From Nocardioides sp. J54 (GTDB lineage Bacteria; Actinomycetota; Actinomycetes; Propionibacteriales; Nocardioidaceae): a stretch of DNA of 64,000 nucleotides. The notes beneath the pieces are model-generated. The model had not been told where the DNA came from, made no database searches, and saw only the letters and a list, made by a program, of their open reading frames with translations. Positions 24,625 through 32,966 of this stretch are shown piece after piece (positions within the stretch are counted from its first letter, which is position 1; every line of letters begins with the position of its first letter). Where the stretch lies: NCBI RefSeq assembly GCF_000519005.1, contig NZ_JAER01000021.1, positions 1 through 64,000 of the forward strand, read 5' to 3'. Position numbers and translations under genes: made by a program.

Positions 24625-26553
24625 ATGTCCCCCACCCGTTCCGCGCTCCGCGCCGCCCGGCGTGCCCGCCACCTCCTGCGCGACCGGCGAGGGCCGCTCG
24701 CACCGGTCGCCACCGCGCTGCTCGTCGTCCTCGGACTGCTCGCCGTCGCGCCGGCGCGGGTGGCCGCTGACGAGCCCGCGCCCCGCACCTGGGTGGTCGA
24801 CGCCGTCGACGACGCCGACGGCAGCCGGTGGGAGTCGGTCGACACCGGGGGCAGCACGATCACGATCCGCCCCGGCGACACCGTGGAGTGGCGCTTCGAC
24901 GCGGCCGCGATGGAGCACGACCTGACCTCCGAGGACGTCCGCAGCCCTTGGTCCGAGCCGGTGCGTGAGTACCGGGTCCCAGGCGACCCGCCGGTGCGTC
25001 GTACCTTCACCGAACCGGGGACCTACCACTACGTCTGCTCGCTGCACGGCACGGTGATGTGGGGCGTCGTCATGGTCGAGGAGGCCGCGAACGCACTGCC
25101 GGCCGGGACGGCAACGGCCTCACCCGACCACGGCCCGGCCCCCCTGGAGGTCGAGCTCACCGCCGACGTGACGGACCCCGACGGCGACCCGCTCACGCAC
25201 CACTGGGACTTCGGCGACGGTGACCCCGAGGCTCCCGGCGGCAGTGCGTGGACGCCGCATGCCGTTCACACCTACACCGCTCCCGGCACCTACACGGCGG
25301 TGCTGACCGTCGACGACGGCAACGGCGGCGTGTTCCGCCAGGAGCTGGTCGTCACGGTCGGCGCCGACCCGGGCGGCCTGCCCGACGTGCACGCCCACGC
25401 CGACCACGCACCCGGCGCTACGGCGCCCCTGCCGGTCGCCTTCACGACCGAGGTCGGCACGGCTGGTTCCTTCACCGCGTACGCCGACGGGGTCGACACC
25501 TTCCCCGACCTGTCGGGCACCGCACGACTGGTCCGCTCGCGCGGCCGGACCCTGGCCGCGCTCGACGTCACCGGCCTGGCGCCGGAGGCGGCGCACCAGG
25601 TGCACGTGCACGAGCAGCCGTGCACCTCGGCGACCCGCGGCGGGGCGCACTTCCGGTTCGACGAGGGCCGACCCTTCGCCGAGGAGAACGAGGTCTGGCT
25701 GCCGTTCACCTCCGACGCGAGCGGCGCCAGCGGCGAGGTCGTGGTGGCGCAGCCGGTCCGGGCGGGGGCGAAGGCGGTCTCGATCGTCATCCACGACCCG
25801 GTGAACCCGGCGCTGCGGATCGGCTGCGCCGACCTGGTGCCCGGCACGGCCGACCTCGACTACGCGTGGGACTTCGGCGACGGGCACACCGGGACCGGCC
25901 CGGACCCCAACCACACCTACACCTCGCCGGGAACGCGCACGGCCACGGTGACGGTGACCGCACCCGGCGGCGAGAGCACCGCGGCGAGCGTCGACGTGGT
26001 CGTGCTGCCCGACACGGTGGCGCCGCGCACCACGCTCAGGGGCGGGCCGACGGGGACGGTGCGCGCCCGCAACGCGCGCTTCCGGCTCTCCAGCAACGAG
26101 CCGGGGCGGTTCCGCTGCCGGCTCGACGCGGGTCGGTGGCGCGACTGCGCCGCCACCCCCACCTTCGGCGGCCTGCGCGACGGGCCACACGTGCTGCGCG
26201 TGCGCGCCGTCGACCGGGCGGGGAACGTCGACCCGTCCCCGGCGGTGCGGCGCTGGCGGGTCGACACCCGGGGGCCGGCGGTGGCGCGGTTGCGGCCGGT
26301 CGGCGGCACCCGCGACCGCACCCCCCTCGTGCGCGCCCGGGTGGTCGACCGCTGGTCGGCCGTGCGGGCCCGCAGCGTGGTGCTGCGCGTCGACGGGCGC
26401 CGGGTCGCCGGGAGGTACGACGCCCGCCGGGACGTCGTGCGCTGGCAGGCCCGCAGGGCGCTGGCTCCCGGTCGGCACCGGGTCCGCCTGGTCGTGCGCG
26501 ACGCGCTCGGCAACGCGACGGTGCGCACGTGGACCTTCCGGGTCCGGCGCTGA
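24625..26553 (+). CDS. Secreted cupredoxin + PKD + Cu/Zn-SOD-like protein
   Basis: 642 residues. A signal peptide ends near residue 48 (ARVAA). Domains: cupredoxin (about 52-152) with a type 1 copper set His98, Cys138, His141 and Met145 (MEHDLT; YVCSLHGTVM); PKD (about 158-250; HHWDFGDGD); a Cu/Zn-SOD-like domain (about 262-405) with HVH (His327, His329), GGAHF (His342), IVIH (His390) and a RIGCADL end; a second PKD (about 412-465; YAWDFGDGHTGTG); then two Ig-like modules. The combination of two different copper sites in one secreted protein is unusual. It follows iclR with its own operator. Electron transfer to or from the copper radical oxidase, or handling of its reactive-oxygen products, is an inference. 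Confidence 0.85.
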   Translation: MSPTRSALRAARRARHLLRDRRGPLAPVATALLVVLGLLAVAPARVAADEPAPRTWVVDAVDDADGSRWESVDTGGSTITIRPGDTVEWRFDAAAMEHDLTSEDVRSPWSEPVREYRVPGDPPVRRTFTEPGTYHYVCSLHGTVMWGVVMVEEAANALPAGTATASPDHGPAPLEVELTADVTDPDGDPLTHHWDFGDGDPEAPGGSAWTPHAVHTYTAPGTYTAVLTVDDGNGGVFRQELVVTVGADPGGLPDVHAHADHAPGATAPLPVAFTTEVGTAGSFTAYADGVDTFPDLSGTARLVRSRGRTLAALDVTGLAPEAAHQVHVHEQPCTSATRGGAHFRFDEGRPFAEENEVWLPFTSDASGASGEVVVAQPVRAGAKAVSIVIHDPVNPALRIGCADLVPGTADLDYAWDFGDGHTGTGPDPNHTYTSPGTRTATVTVTAPGGESTAASVDVVVLPDTVAPRTTLRGGPTGTVRARNARFRLSSNEPGRFRCRLDAGRWRDCAATPTFGGLRDGPHVLRVRAVDRAGNVDPSPAVRRWRVDTRGPAVARLRPVGGTRDRTPLVRARVVDRWSAVRARSVVLRVDGRRVAGRYDARRDVVRWQARRALAPGRHRVRLVVRDALGNATVRTWTFRVRR

Positions 26554-26598
26554 CCGGCGGCGGCAGCGACCGCCCGGCGGCGTCCTAGGCTGGGCGGC

Positions 26599-26937
26599 AT
26601 GATCCCCAGCGTCGAGATCGAGAACGTGCCGGACCCGCTGCCCGAGGAGCTGGTGGTGCTCGACGTGCGCGAGGACGACGAGTGGGCGGCGGGGCACATC
26701 GACGGGGCCGTGCACATCCCGCTGATGGAGCTGCCGGCGCGGCTCGGCGAGTTCGTCGAGCTCGAGGCGCCGCAGACGCTCGTCGTGTGCAAGGCGGGCG
26801 GCCGGTCCGCGCGGGCGGTGGCCTACCTGGCGCAGCAGGGCTACGACGTGGTCAACCTCGTCGACGGGATGATCGGCTGGGAGCGGGCCGGTCGGGCGAT
26901 GGTGTCCGACACCGGCCAGCCGGCCACGGTCATCTGA
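26599..26937 (+). CDS. Rhodanese-like domain protein
   Basis: 112 residues, a single rhodanese domain: LVVLDVREDDEWAAGHIDGA, PLMELPARL, and the active-site loop VVCKAGGRSARA with the catalytic Cys, then GYDVVNLVDGMIGWE. It may carry sulfane sulfur from thiosulfate or persulfide donors to acceptors in the cytoplasm. It stands alone, 45 bp after the cupredoxin gene, and ends in a strong hairpin. Confidence 0.9.
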   Translation: MIPSVEIENVPDPLPEELVVLDVREDDEWAAGHIDGAVHIPLMELPARLGEFVELEAPQTLVVCKAGGRSARAVAYLAQQGYDVVNLVDGMIGWERAGRAMVSDTGQPATVI

Positions 26938-26953
26938 CCGCCCCCCGAACGAC

Positions 26954-26986
26954 GTCCGGCCGACCCCCGTCGGGGGCCGGCCGGAC
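26954..26986. terminator. Bidirectional hairpin between convergent genes
   Basis: GTCCGGCC (26954-26961) pairs with GGCCGGAC (26979-26986), and an inner CCCCCG/CGGGGG stem continues it after a small bulge. It lies between the rhodanese gene and the first small lipoprotein gene. Confidence 0.7.
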
Positions 26987-27028
26987 GATGGCGCTCGGTG
27001 CGCCGAGGTCGTGCCGAGGACCAGCGAC

Positions 27029-27454
27029 TCAGTCGCAGGTCTCGTTCTCGTACTCCTCGTAGGCCTCGATCTTCTTCTTGTCGGCGTCGGACAGGCCGGC
27101 CTCGAACGGGTCCTCCTGGCTCTCGACGGCCTTCTCGAGGTCCTTGGCGTCGATGTCCTTGACGGCGTCGAGCTGGATCTCGAAGCCCTCGCGCGCGTCG
27201 TCCGGGATGCCCTTGGGCGTGCCGACCTCCTCGACCTCGTCGGCCTGCTCCTTGAGCAGGTCGAGGAGCTTGTCCCAGTCGCCCTTCGAGGCGGCCTCGA
27301 AGGCCTCCTCGCCACCGCCCTCGTCGTTGACGACCTTGCAGAAGTCGGCCTTCGAGGCGTCGGTGGGCGCGCCGTCGCTGCCGCAGGCGGACAGCGAGAG
27401 GGCGAGCAGGACGGCGGCGCCGGCGGCAGCCAGCGGTCGCTTGATCGGAGTCAT
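27029..27454 (-). CDS. Small secreted lipoprotein, paralogue 1
   Basis: 141 residues. MTPIKRPLAAAGAAVLLALS then LSACGSDG gives a lipobox at Cys24. The acidic mature part begins DFCKVVNDEGGGEE and ends ENETCD, so two Cys outside the lipobox could pair. An AAAGGAA ribosome binding site precedes the ATG. The first dozen residues are almost identical to those of the next lipoprotein (27672-28268). No known domain is recognised; function unknown. Confidence 0.8.
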   Translation of the reverse strand: MTPIKRPLAAAGAAVLLALSLSACGSDGAPTDASKADFCKVVNDEGGGEEAFEAASKGDWDKLLDLLKEQADEVEEVGTPKGIPDDAREGFEIQLDAVKDIDAKDLEKAVESQEDPFEAGLSDADKKKIEAYEEYENETCD

Positions 27455-27671
27455 TCCGAGGGGTTCCTTTCTGGGGGGCACGGGCAGGAGCGCCCGCACA
27501 TGGAAGAGGGGCACGGACCGGCGCCGTTCCCGGCCCGACCCTGCCCCGTCGGGCCACCCTACGCACCGGACGGCTCCGCCTGCCCGCGATTTCGCGGACA
27601 ACCCGCCCCGGAGCGGGCGACCGGACGGTGGTGCGCAGGACGGGCCCCGCGGTCAGCCCCGGTCGCCCCGG

Positions 27672-28268
27672 TCACTCGGCGGGCGACTCCGTGAGCTTCT
27701 CCAGCTCCGACTGCAGGCTCTCCAGCTCCTCCGGCGAGAGGTCGGTCGGGAAGTCGGACGGCACCTCGGTCGGGACCTCGCTCGGGTCGGGGGTGCCGAG
27801 GTCGCTCGGCGGCGGCTCGACCGGGTCGGACGTCGCCCCGCCCGGCTCCAGCGCGTCGGCGCACTTCTCCTCGACGTACTCGAAGAACGCGTCGGCGTCC
27901 TTGTCCTCCTCCTCCGACACCCCGGGGATGCTGTCGTCCTCGCTGGCGAAGACCTTCTTGGCCTCGTCGTAGTCGAGGCCGGTGATCGTGTCGACCACGA
28001 CCTCGAAGCCGTTGCGCTCCGAGTCGCCGATGTCGTCGGGCGTGCCGACCTCGCCGAGGTCGTCGTAGGCGTCCTGGATCTCCTCCCACTCGTCCTCGGT
28101 GGGCTCGTCGCCCTGGACCTCGCTCGTGGTCTCGAAGATGTCCTGCACCGCGTCACAGAAGTCACGGGTCGACGCGTCGGTCGGCGCGTCTCCGCCGCAG
28201 GCGGTGAGCGCGAGGGCGAGCAGTGCGCCGGCGCCGGCAGCCGCGAGCGGTCGCTTGATGGGAGTCAT
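27672..28268 (-). CDS. Small secreted lipoprotein, paralogue 2
   Basis: 198 residues. The signal MTPIKRPLAAAGAGALLALA and lipobox LTACGGD are shared with paralogue 1. The mature part repeats the pattern DFCDAVQD..., a VGTPDDI block aligned to VGTPKGI of paralogue 1, and a late EKCAD Cys. It then adds a Pro/Ser/Asp-rich tail and a short Leu-rich helix. It is very acidic. Function unknown; probably an outer-face lipoprotein arisen by duplication. Confidence 0.8.
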   Translation of the reverse strand: MTPIKRPLAAAGAGALLALALTACGGDAPTDASTRDFCDAVQDIFETTSEVQGDEPTEDEWEEIQDAYDDLGEVGTPDDIGDSERNGFEVVVDTITGLDYDEAKKVFASEDDSIPGVSEEEDKDADAFFEYVEEKCADALEPGGATSDPVEPPPSDLGTPDPSEVPTEVPSDFPTDLSPEELESLQSELEKLTESPAE

Positions 28269-28366
28269 CCGAGAGTTCCTTTCCCTGGGGGGCGCGGGAC
28301 GGGACGTGCCCGCGCGGGGACGCCGGCAGGCGCGGCCGGGTCCCCCCGTCCCTTGCCCGGTCCGGC

Positions 28367-29131
28367 TCAGTCCATGCACGGAGCGCGGAACTCGGCGTGC
28401 GGGACGGCGAGCAGCGCCTCCAGCCCGCTGACGTACGACGAGCGCGGGACCTGCTCCACCCCCAGGCTCGCCAGGTGCGGGGTCGCCCACTGCACGTCGA
28501 CGAGCCGCCGCCCCGCCGCTCCGTCGTCGTCCGCGGACAGCAGGCGGACCAGCCCGAGCAGCGCCACCTTCGAGGCGTCGGTCTCCCGGTGGAACATCGA
28601 CTCACCGGCGAACAGGCCACCGATCGCCACGCCGTACAGGCCACCGACCAGGCGCCCGTCGCGCCAGGTCTCGACCGAGTGCGCCCAGCCGAGGCGGTGG
28701 AGCTCGGTGTAGGCGCGCTTGATGCGGCGATCGATCCACCCGTGCGGGCGGCGCGGGTCCGCGCAGCCGGCGAGCACCTCCTCGAAGGCGGTGTCGACAC
28801 GGACCTCGAAGGTGCGCGCGGAGCGGCGCAGCGACCGCGACACCTTGAACCGGTCCAGCCGCAGCACGCCGCGCCGGGCCGGGCACCACCAGCCGACCGA
28901 GCGACCCTCGGGCATCGGGAACAGGCCGCGCCGGTAGGCAGCGAGCAGCGTGCCGGGCTCGAGGTCGGCCCCGACCGCGACCAGGTCGCTCGAGTCGTGC
29001 GCGGCGAGGTCGGGGTCGGCGAGCTCCGGGTCGTCGAGGTCGAGCGGCGCATCGAGGACGGGCAGCGCGGCCAGGTCCTCCCGGCTCGGGAGGACCCACG
29101 ACGTCGGCGGGGGTTCGACGGGGCTGGTCAC
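28367..29131 (-). CDS. aat: Leucyl/phenylalanyl-tRNA-protein transferase
   Basis: 254 residues from a GTG at 29131. Family motifs are LVAVGADLEPGTLLAAYRRG, LFPMPEG...GWWCPARRGVL, GWIDRRIKRAY, HSVETWRDGRLVGGLYGVA, and GGLFAGESMFHRETDASK. It adds Leu or Phe to N-terminal Lys/Arg of proteins, making N-degrons for ClpAP/ClpS. It lies between the lipoprotein genes and is 17 bp after the third of them, so all four may be co-transcribed. Confidence 0.95.
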   Translation of the reverse strand: MTSPVEPPPTSWVLPSREDLAALPVLDAPLDLDDPELADPDLAAHDSSDLVAVGADLEPGTLLAAYRRGLFPMPEGRSVGWWCPARRGVLRLDRFKVSRSLRRSARTFEVRVDTAFEEVLAGCADPRRPHGWIDRRIKRAYTELHRLGWAHSVETWRDGRLVGGLYGVAIGGLFAGESMFHRETDASKVALLGLVRLLSADDDGAAGRRLVDVQWATPHLASLGVEQVPRSSYVSGLEALLAVPHAEFRAPCMD

Positions 29132-29148
29132 GGCTGCCTGTCAGGTGG

Positions 29149-29772
29149 TCACTGGGTGGTGACGGAGCCCTCGGGGTCGCCGGTGCCGAGCACGGAGGGG
29201 CACTGCTGGCCGGACCAGGCGAAGAACTCGCTGGCCTTCGCCTGGTCGTCGTCGGAGAGCCCGGGGACGCGACCGCTCGGGTCGTCGAAGGCCTCCTGCG
29301 CCTCGCGCCAGCTGAGCGAGGTGATGGCGCCGACCGCGGCGTCGCGGCCCTGCCGGTGGCGGGCGGTCGCGCCCTTCGGCAGGTCGGCGTCGCCGAGGGC
29401 GGCGTACGCCTCCTGGATCCGGCCCCAGTCCGCCTCGTCCGGCTCGCCCTGGATCGGCGCGACGACCTCGAGCACGCCCGACAGGGCGGTGCACAGGTCG
29501 CTGTCGGCGGGCTGCGGGGCGCTGGTGCTGCCGGGCTCGCCCGGCTCACCGTCGGTGGACGCGGCGCCGGGGCCGTCGGAACCCTCGCTGCCGTCCGACC
29601 CGTCGGCCGACCCGTCGGTCGAGCCGCCGTCCGACCCGCCGTCCGACTCCGTGGCACTCGCCGACGCTCCCGGCTCCCCGGGATCGTCGCCTCCCCCGCC
29701 GCAGGCCGTGAGGGAGAGCGCCAGCGCCGCGGCCGAGGCGGCAGCGGCGAGGGAGCGGACGGTCAGGCGCAT
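29149..29772 (-). CDS. Small secreted lipoprotein, paralogue 3
   Basis: 207 residues. Signal and lipobox are LALSLTACGGGG. A long Gly/Ser/Asp/Thr low-complexity linker (about 30-88) follows, then DLCTALSGVLEVVAPIQGEPDEADWGRIQ + EAYAALGD, which aligns with the EPTEDEWEEIQDAYDDLGE part of paralogue 2, and a late QQCPS Cys. The same three-part architecture suggests one family. Function unknown. Confidence 0.8.
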   Translation of the reverse strand: MRLTVRSLAAAASAAALALSLTACGGGGDDPGEPGASASATESDGGSDGGSTDGSADGSDGSEGSDGPGAASTDGEPGEPGSTSAPQPADSDLCTALSGVLEVVAPIQGEPDEADWGRIQEAYAALGDADLPKGATARHRQGRDAAVGAITSLSWREAQEAFDDPSGRVPGLSDDDQAKASEFFAWSGQQCPSVLGTGDPEGSVTTQ

Positions 29773-29851
29773 GGCAGGAACCTCGGCGTCGGGGAGCGGG
29801 ACGCCCCCCAGCGTAGGGCCCGGGTGCCCGCCCGCTCTCTAGGATCGACGC

Positions 29852-30550
29852 ATGGCTTCCCGTCTGAAGAAGGGCCTCGCCGTCGAGGCCGCCCGCCAGC
29901 TCGCGCCGCGGGTCACGCAGATGGCGCCCGGACTGACCCAGTCGTTCGTGCGCGAGGCGCTGCACCGGGCGATCAACGGCGTCGGCCCCCTGCCGCCGGC
30001 GGCACAGGCTGCGGAGGAGCAGCTGCGCGAGCAGCACGGCAACGTCGACAAGGCCGTGCGCGAGGTCATCGAGAACCACGTGCTGTACGCCGGCGTGGGG
30101 GGCTTCGCGACGAACCTCGGCGGCCTGCTCACCGCTGCCGTGGTCGCGCCTGCGAACATCGCCGGCCTGGCCCTCATCCAGAGCCGGATGGTCGCCGGCA
30201 TCGCCCACCTGCGCGGCTACGACCTCGACGACCCCCGCGTGCGCAACGCGATCCTCGAGACCATCCTCGGCGAGGACACGGTGCAGCGGATGGTGAAGAA
30301 GCGCCAGCTGCCGGCGCCGCCGATGGCCGTCGCGACCGCGCCGCAGCACGACCCCACGCTGGACCAGACGATGACGACGGTGCTGGCCAACGAGCTGATC
30401 GGCCGGGTGATCGGCAAGCGGATCGCCACCACCGTCGGCAAGCGGGTGCCCGTGGTCGGCGGCGCGGTCGGGCTGGGCGCCGACGCGTGGAGCACCTGGC
30501 GGGTCGGCCGCTACGCCGACAGGGAGCTGCGCCCGCGGGCCCGGCGGTAG
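29852..30550 (+). CDS. EcsC-family protein
   Basis: 232 residues. The central part, AVREVIENHVLYAGVGGFAT, LLTAAVVAPANIAGLALIQSR and IAHLRGYDLDDPRVRNAIL, fits the EcsC domain. A second hydrophobic Gly/Val patch lies near the C-terminus (VPVVGGAVGLGADAW). In Bacillus EcsC accompanies an ABC transporter, but here no transporter is adjacent, so the role is unclear. Its last 40 bp overlap the end of the convergent sulfotransferase gene. Confidence 0.75.
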   Translation: MASRLKKGLAVEAARQLAPRVTQMAPGLTQSFVREALHRAINGVGPLPPAAQAAEEQLREQHGNVDKAVREVIENHVLYAGVGGFATNLGGLLTAAVVAPANIAGLALIQSRMVAGIAHLRGYDLDDPRVRNAILETILGEDTVQRMVKKRQLPAPPMAVATAPQHDPTLDQTMTTVLANELIGRVIGKRIATTVGKRVPVVGGAVGLGADAWSTWRVGRYADRELRPRARR

Positions 30551-31737
30551 ACGCCGAGCGCCTGCCGTCCGCGCGGGCTGTCCTCGAGCCGGCGCACCGT
30601 CCACTCCATCGTGCGCATCAGCCGGGGCGAGCGTGAGCGGATCAGGTCGCGCCGGGCGTCCTCGAGCTTCGCCCGCAGCCGCTCCGCCTCGGCCTGCCGC
30701 TCGGCAGCCTCGACCAGGAGCGCCCGGATCGCGTCGAGCGCGGCCTTGTTGACCTCCCGCTCGCGCGGGCGGTCGGGGTCGGCCCAGGTCTCCGCGTCCG
30801 GCTCGTCCCCGCGCAGCTCGGCGAGGTCGCCGACGACGTCGTACCCCCGCTCGGCGAGCTCGGCGATCCACTGCTCGGTCAGCTCGGCGACCCAGGGGTA
30901 CTCGCTCGGTGGCAGCCGCAGGCGCGGCGAGTCGGTGCGACGCGACAGGGTCTGGTGGGCGAGCAGCTCGCGCACCAGTGGCCGGTAGTGCACCGGCGGC
31001 AGGTCGCGGGTGCAGGCCTGGTTGATCCGGCGCAGCAGCGCGGACTCGGGCACGCCGAGGCTGGGGTTCGATCGCTCGGTGCCGAGGTCGAGGTCGAGGT
31101 CGTCGAGGCCGAAGACGCTGCTGAACCGCTGCCAGAGCACCTCCCTGGGCCCGCCGGGCCGCGGGACCGTGACGACGTGGACCCGCTCGGGCGGGATCGT
31201 CGCGCCCCAGCGGTCGAGGATGTCCGGGATCTCCTGCACGCCCCAGAACCACGCACCCACGCGGTGGTTGCGCTCGGGGTCGCGGATCAGCTCCAGGAAG
31301 CGGGAGAATTTGAAGCGCGCCCGGTGCTTGACGTTCTCCTGCCACTCGGCGGGGATCTGGCGCACGAGGTCGCGCACGGAGATGACCAGGTGCACCTCGG
31401 TGCCGCCACCGCCGGGCTCGTGGCCGAGCGAGGACAGCGCGCGCTGGACCTGGCTGCGCGACGCGGTCGCGAGGATCTCGTGGCTGATGATGGCGGTGCC
31501 GTCGTGCTCGCGGACCTGCTGCGCGAGCCGGTCCCAGGCGCCGACGGCCTCGCGCTCCAGCCCGCCCCAGCGCAGGCGCATGAGGTCGAGCGCGGCGAGG
31601 AAGTGCTCGTCGAAGCGGTCGGCGGGGTAGAGCACGCCGTTGCGCAGCAGGGTCGGCCGGTTCTGGAAGAGCACGTCCTGGAGGTACGACGTGCCGGTCT
31701 TCGGCGTCCCCACGTGGAGCAGGATGCGGTCCGCCAT
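30511..31737 (-). CDS. Sulfotransferase-fold protein
   Basis: 408 residues. The N-terminus, MADRILLHVGTPKTGTSYLQ, contains the PAPS 5'-phosphosulfate loop (TPKTGTS). The middle has a VHLVISVRDLVRQIPAEW strand resembling the 3'-phosphate-binding Arg/Ser region. The C-terminus forms a charged coiled coil (about 330-395). It likely transfers sulfate to a cell-surface glycan or lipid, but the acceptor is unknown. It lies 2 bp after its partner gene, so the two are translationally coupled. Confidence 0.8.
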   Translation of the reverse strand: MADRILLHVGTPKTGTSYLQDVLFQNRPTLLRNGVLYPADRFDEHFLAALDLMRLRWGGLEREAVGAWDRLAQQVREHDGTAIISHEILATASRSQVQRALSSLGHEPGGGGTEVHLVISVRDLVRQIPAEWQENVKHRARFKFSRFLELIRDPERNHRVGAWFWGVQEIPDILDRWGATIPPERVHVVTVPRPGGPREVLWQRFSSVFGLDDLDLDLGTERSNPSLGVPESALLRRINQACTRDLPPVHYRPLVRELLAHQTLSRRTDSPRLRLPPSEYPWVAELTEQWIAELAERGYDVVGDLAELRGDEPDAETWADPDRPREREVNKAALDAIRALLVEAAERQAEAERLRAKLEDARRDLIRSRSPRLMRTMEWTVRRLEDSPRGRQALGVYRRARGRSSLSA

Positions 31738-31739
31738 CC

Positions 31740-32885
31740 CTACGCGCCCTCCTTCTGGCTCGCGCTCACCGGGTCGAGGAGCAGCCCGAGCGCGAGCGCC
31801 AGCACCTCGGCGTCGACCGGCACGACGGGCTCCTCGGGGAGGTCGCCCGGCAGCAGCCGGTCGAGATCGCCGAGCACAGGGTAGCCAGCAGCGGCGAGGT
31901 CGTGGCGGGTGCGCTCGGCCATCGTGCTCAGCCAGACGGCGTGGCGGGGCGGCACGGTGAGCCGCGCCCCGCCCTTCCCGTCGAGGCGGCGGCCGAGGGT
32001 GGCGCGCAGCAGGCCGGGACGGCGGGCGTGGTCGACGAGCAGGCCGAGCGGCTCGCCGACGCGGCGGACCAGGTCGACCGCGTGCGCCCCGAGCCGCGGC
32101 GGCTCCTGCAGCCGCGGGACGCCGAGCTCGCTCGCGAGCTGCGTCGGGTCGAGGACGACGGTGACCCGGTCGGCGCCGTACTTGTGGGCGGCGGAGCGGG
32201 CCATCCGCGCGAGGTCGGCGCGCGGCGGCAGGTGGCCGAAGCTGGCGGAGTTGCGCAGGAACTCCGGCCACGTCGGGCCGCCCTGGTCGAAGGCGCGGGC
32301 GGTCCAGGCGTCGGCGAGGACGGCGCCGAGGTCGTCGGCGAGCAGGTAAGCCGTGGGCCGGCGGCCACCCTGCGGTCGCCCCTCGGCGGCGAGGCCCGCG
32401 CGCACCGAGTCCGCGCGCCACTGCACGCCCACGACCACGAACGAGCGCACCCACGGGCGGTGCACGGTGCGGACGCGCTCGCCGAGGCTGCGCTCGTCGA
32501 CTGCCTCGTCCGCGGCCGCGGCGACGTCATCGGCGATGAGGGCAGCGGCGACGCGGAGCAGCTCGCCGTCGGGCAGCGCGTCGGGGTCGACGGGTCGGGG
32601 GCCGAAGGGGCCGGGCCGGTCGTCGCCGAGGACCGGCAGGTCGCGACGGCCGCGGCCGGTCAGGCCGGCGGTCAGCACGCGGTCAGAGGTGCCGGGCGGC
32701 AGCCGCCGGCCGGCGGCGTCGGCGGCGAGGTTCAGACGCCGGAGCAGGCCCAGCTGCTGCGCGCCCGGGAGCTCGTCGGCGAAGGCGGGGCCCTCACCGG
32801 ACGCGTCGTCCGGCCACTCCTCCCACGGAGTGGTCGATCCCTCCCGCAGCGCGGCTGCCCATCCCCAGACGCGAGCTCGACCCAT
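31740..32885 (-). CDS. Sulfotransferase-operon partner of unknown function
   Basis: 381 residues; no named domain is recognised. It lacks a PAPS loop, but its C-terminal third resembles that of the downstream sulfotransferase: WLSTMAERTRHDLAAAGYPV + LGDLDRLLP against WIAELAERGYDVVGDLAEL. A WPEFLRNS segment resembles the partner's SRFLELIR region. I infer a divergent, probably non-catalytic paralogue acting with the enzyme. The ATG at 32885 is the only good start. Confidence 0.65.
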   Translation of the reverse strand: MGRARVWGWAAALREGSTTPWEEWPDDASGEGPAFADELPGAQQLGLLRRLNLAADAAGRRLPPGTSDRVLTAGLTGRGRRDLPVLGDDRPGPFGPRPVDPDALPDGELLRVAAALIADDVAAAADEAVDERSLGERVRTVHRPWVRSFVVVGVQWRADSVRAGLAAEGRPQGGRRPTAYLLADDLGAVLADAWTARAFDQGGPTWPEFLRNSASFGHLPPRADLARMARSAAHKYGADRVTVVLDPTQLASELGVPRLQEPPRLGAHAVDLVRRVGEPLGLLVDHARRPGLLRATLGRRLDGKGGARLTVPPRHAVWLSTMAERTRHDLAAAGYPVLGDLDRLLPGDLPEEPVVPVDAEVLALALGLLLDPVSASQKEGA

Positions 32886-32936
32886 GGCCCAACGGTACGG
32901 GTGTCCGACTGCCGTGCTGCCGACAGGTCGGCCCGT

Positions 32937-32957
32937 CCGGCCCCGGGTGGGGGCCGG
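32937..32957 (-). terminator. GC-rich hairpin after mvaB
   Basis: CCGGCCCC (32937-32944) and GGGGCCGG (32950-32957) pair around a 5-nt loop, 10 bp past the mvaB stop on the minus strand. Confidence 0.55.
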
Positions 32958-32966
32958 GCCACAGCG

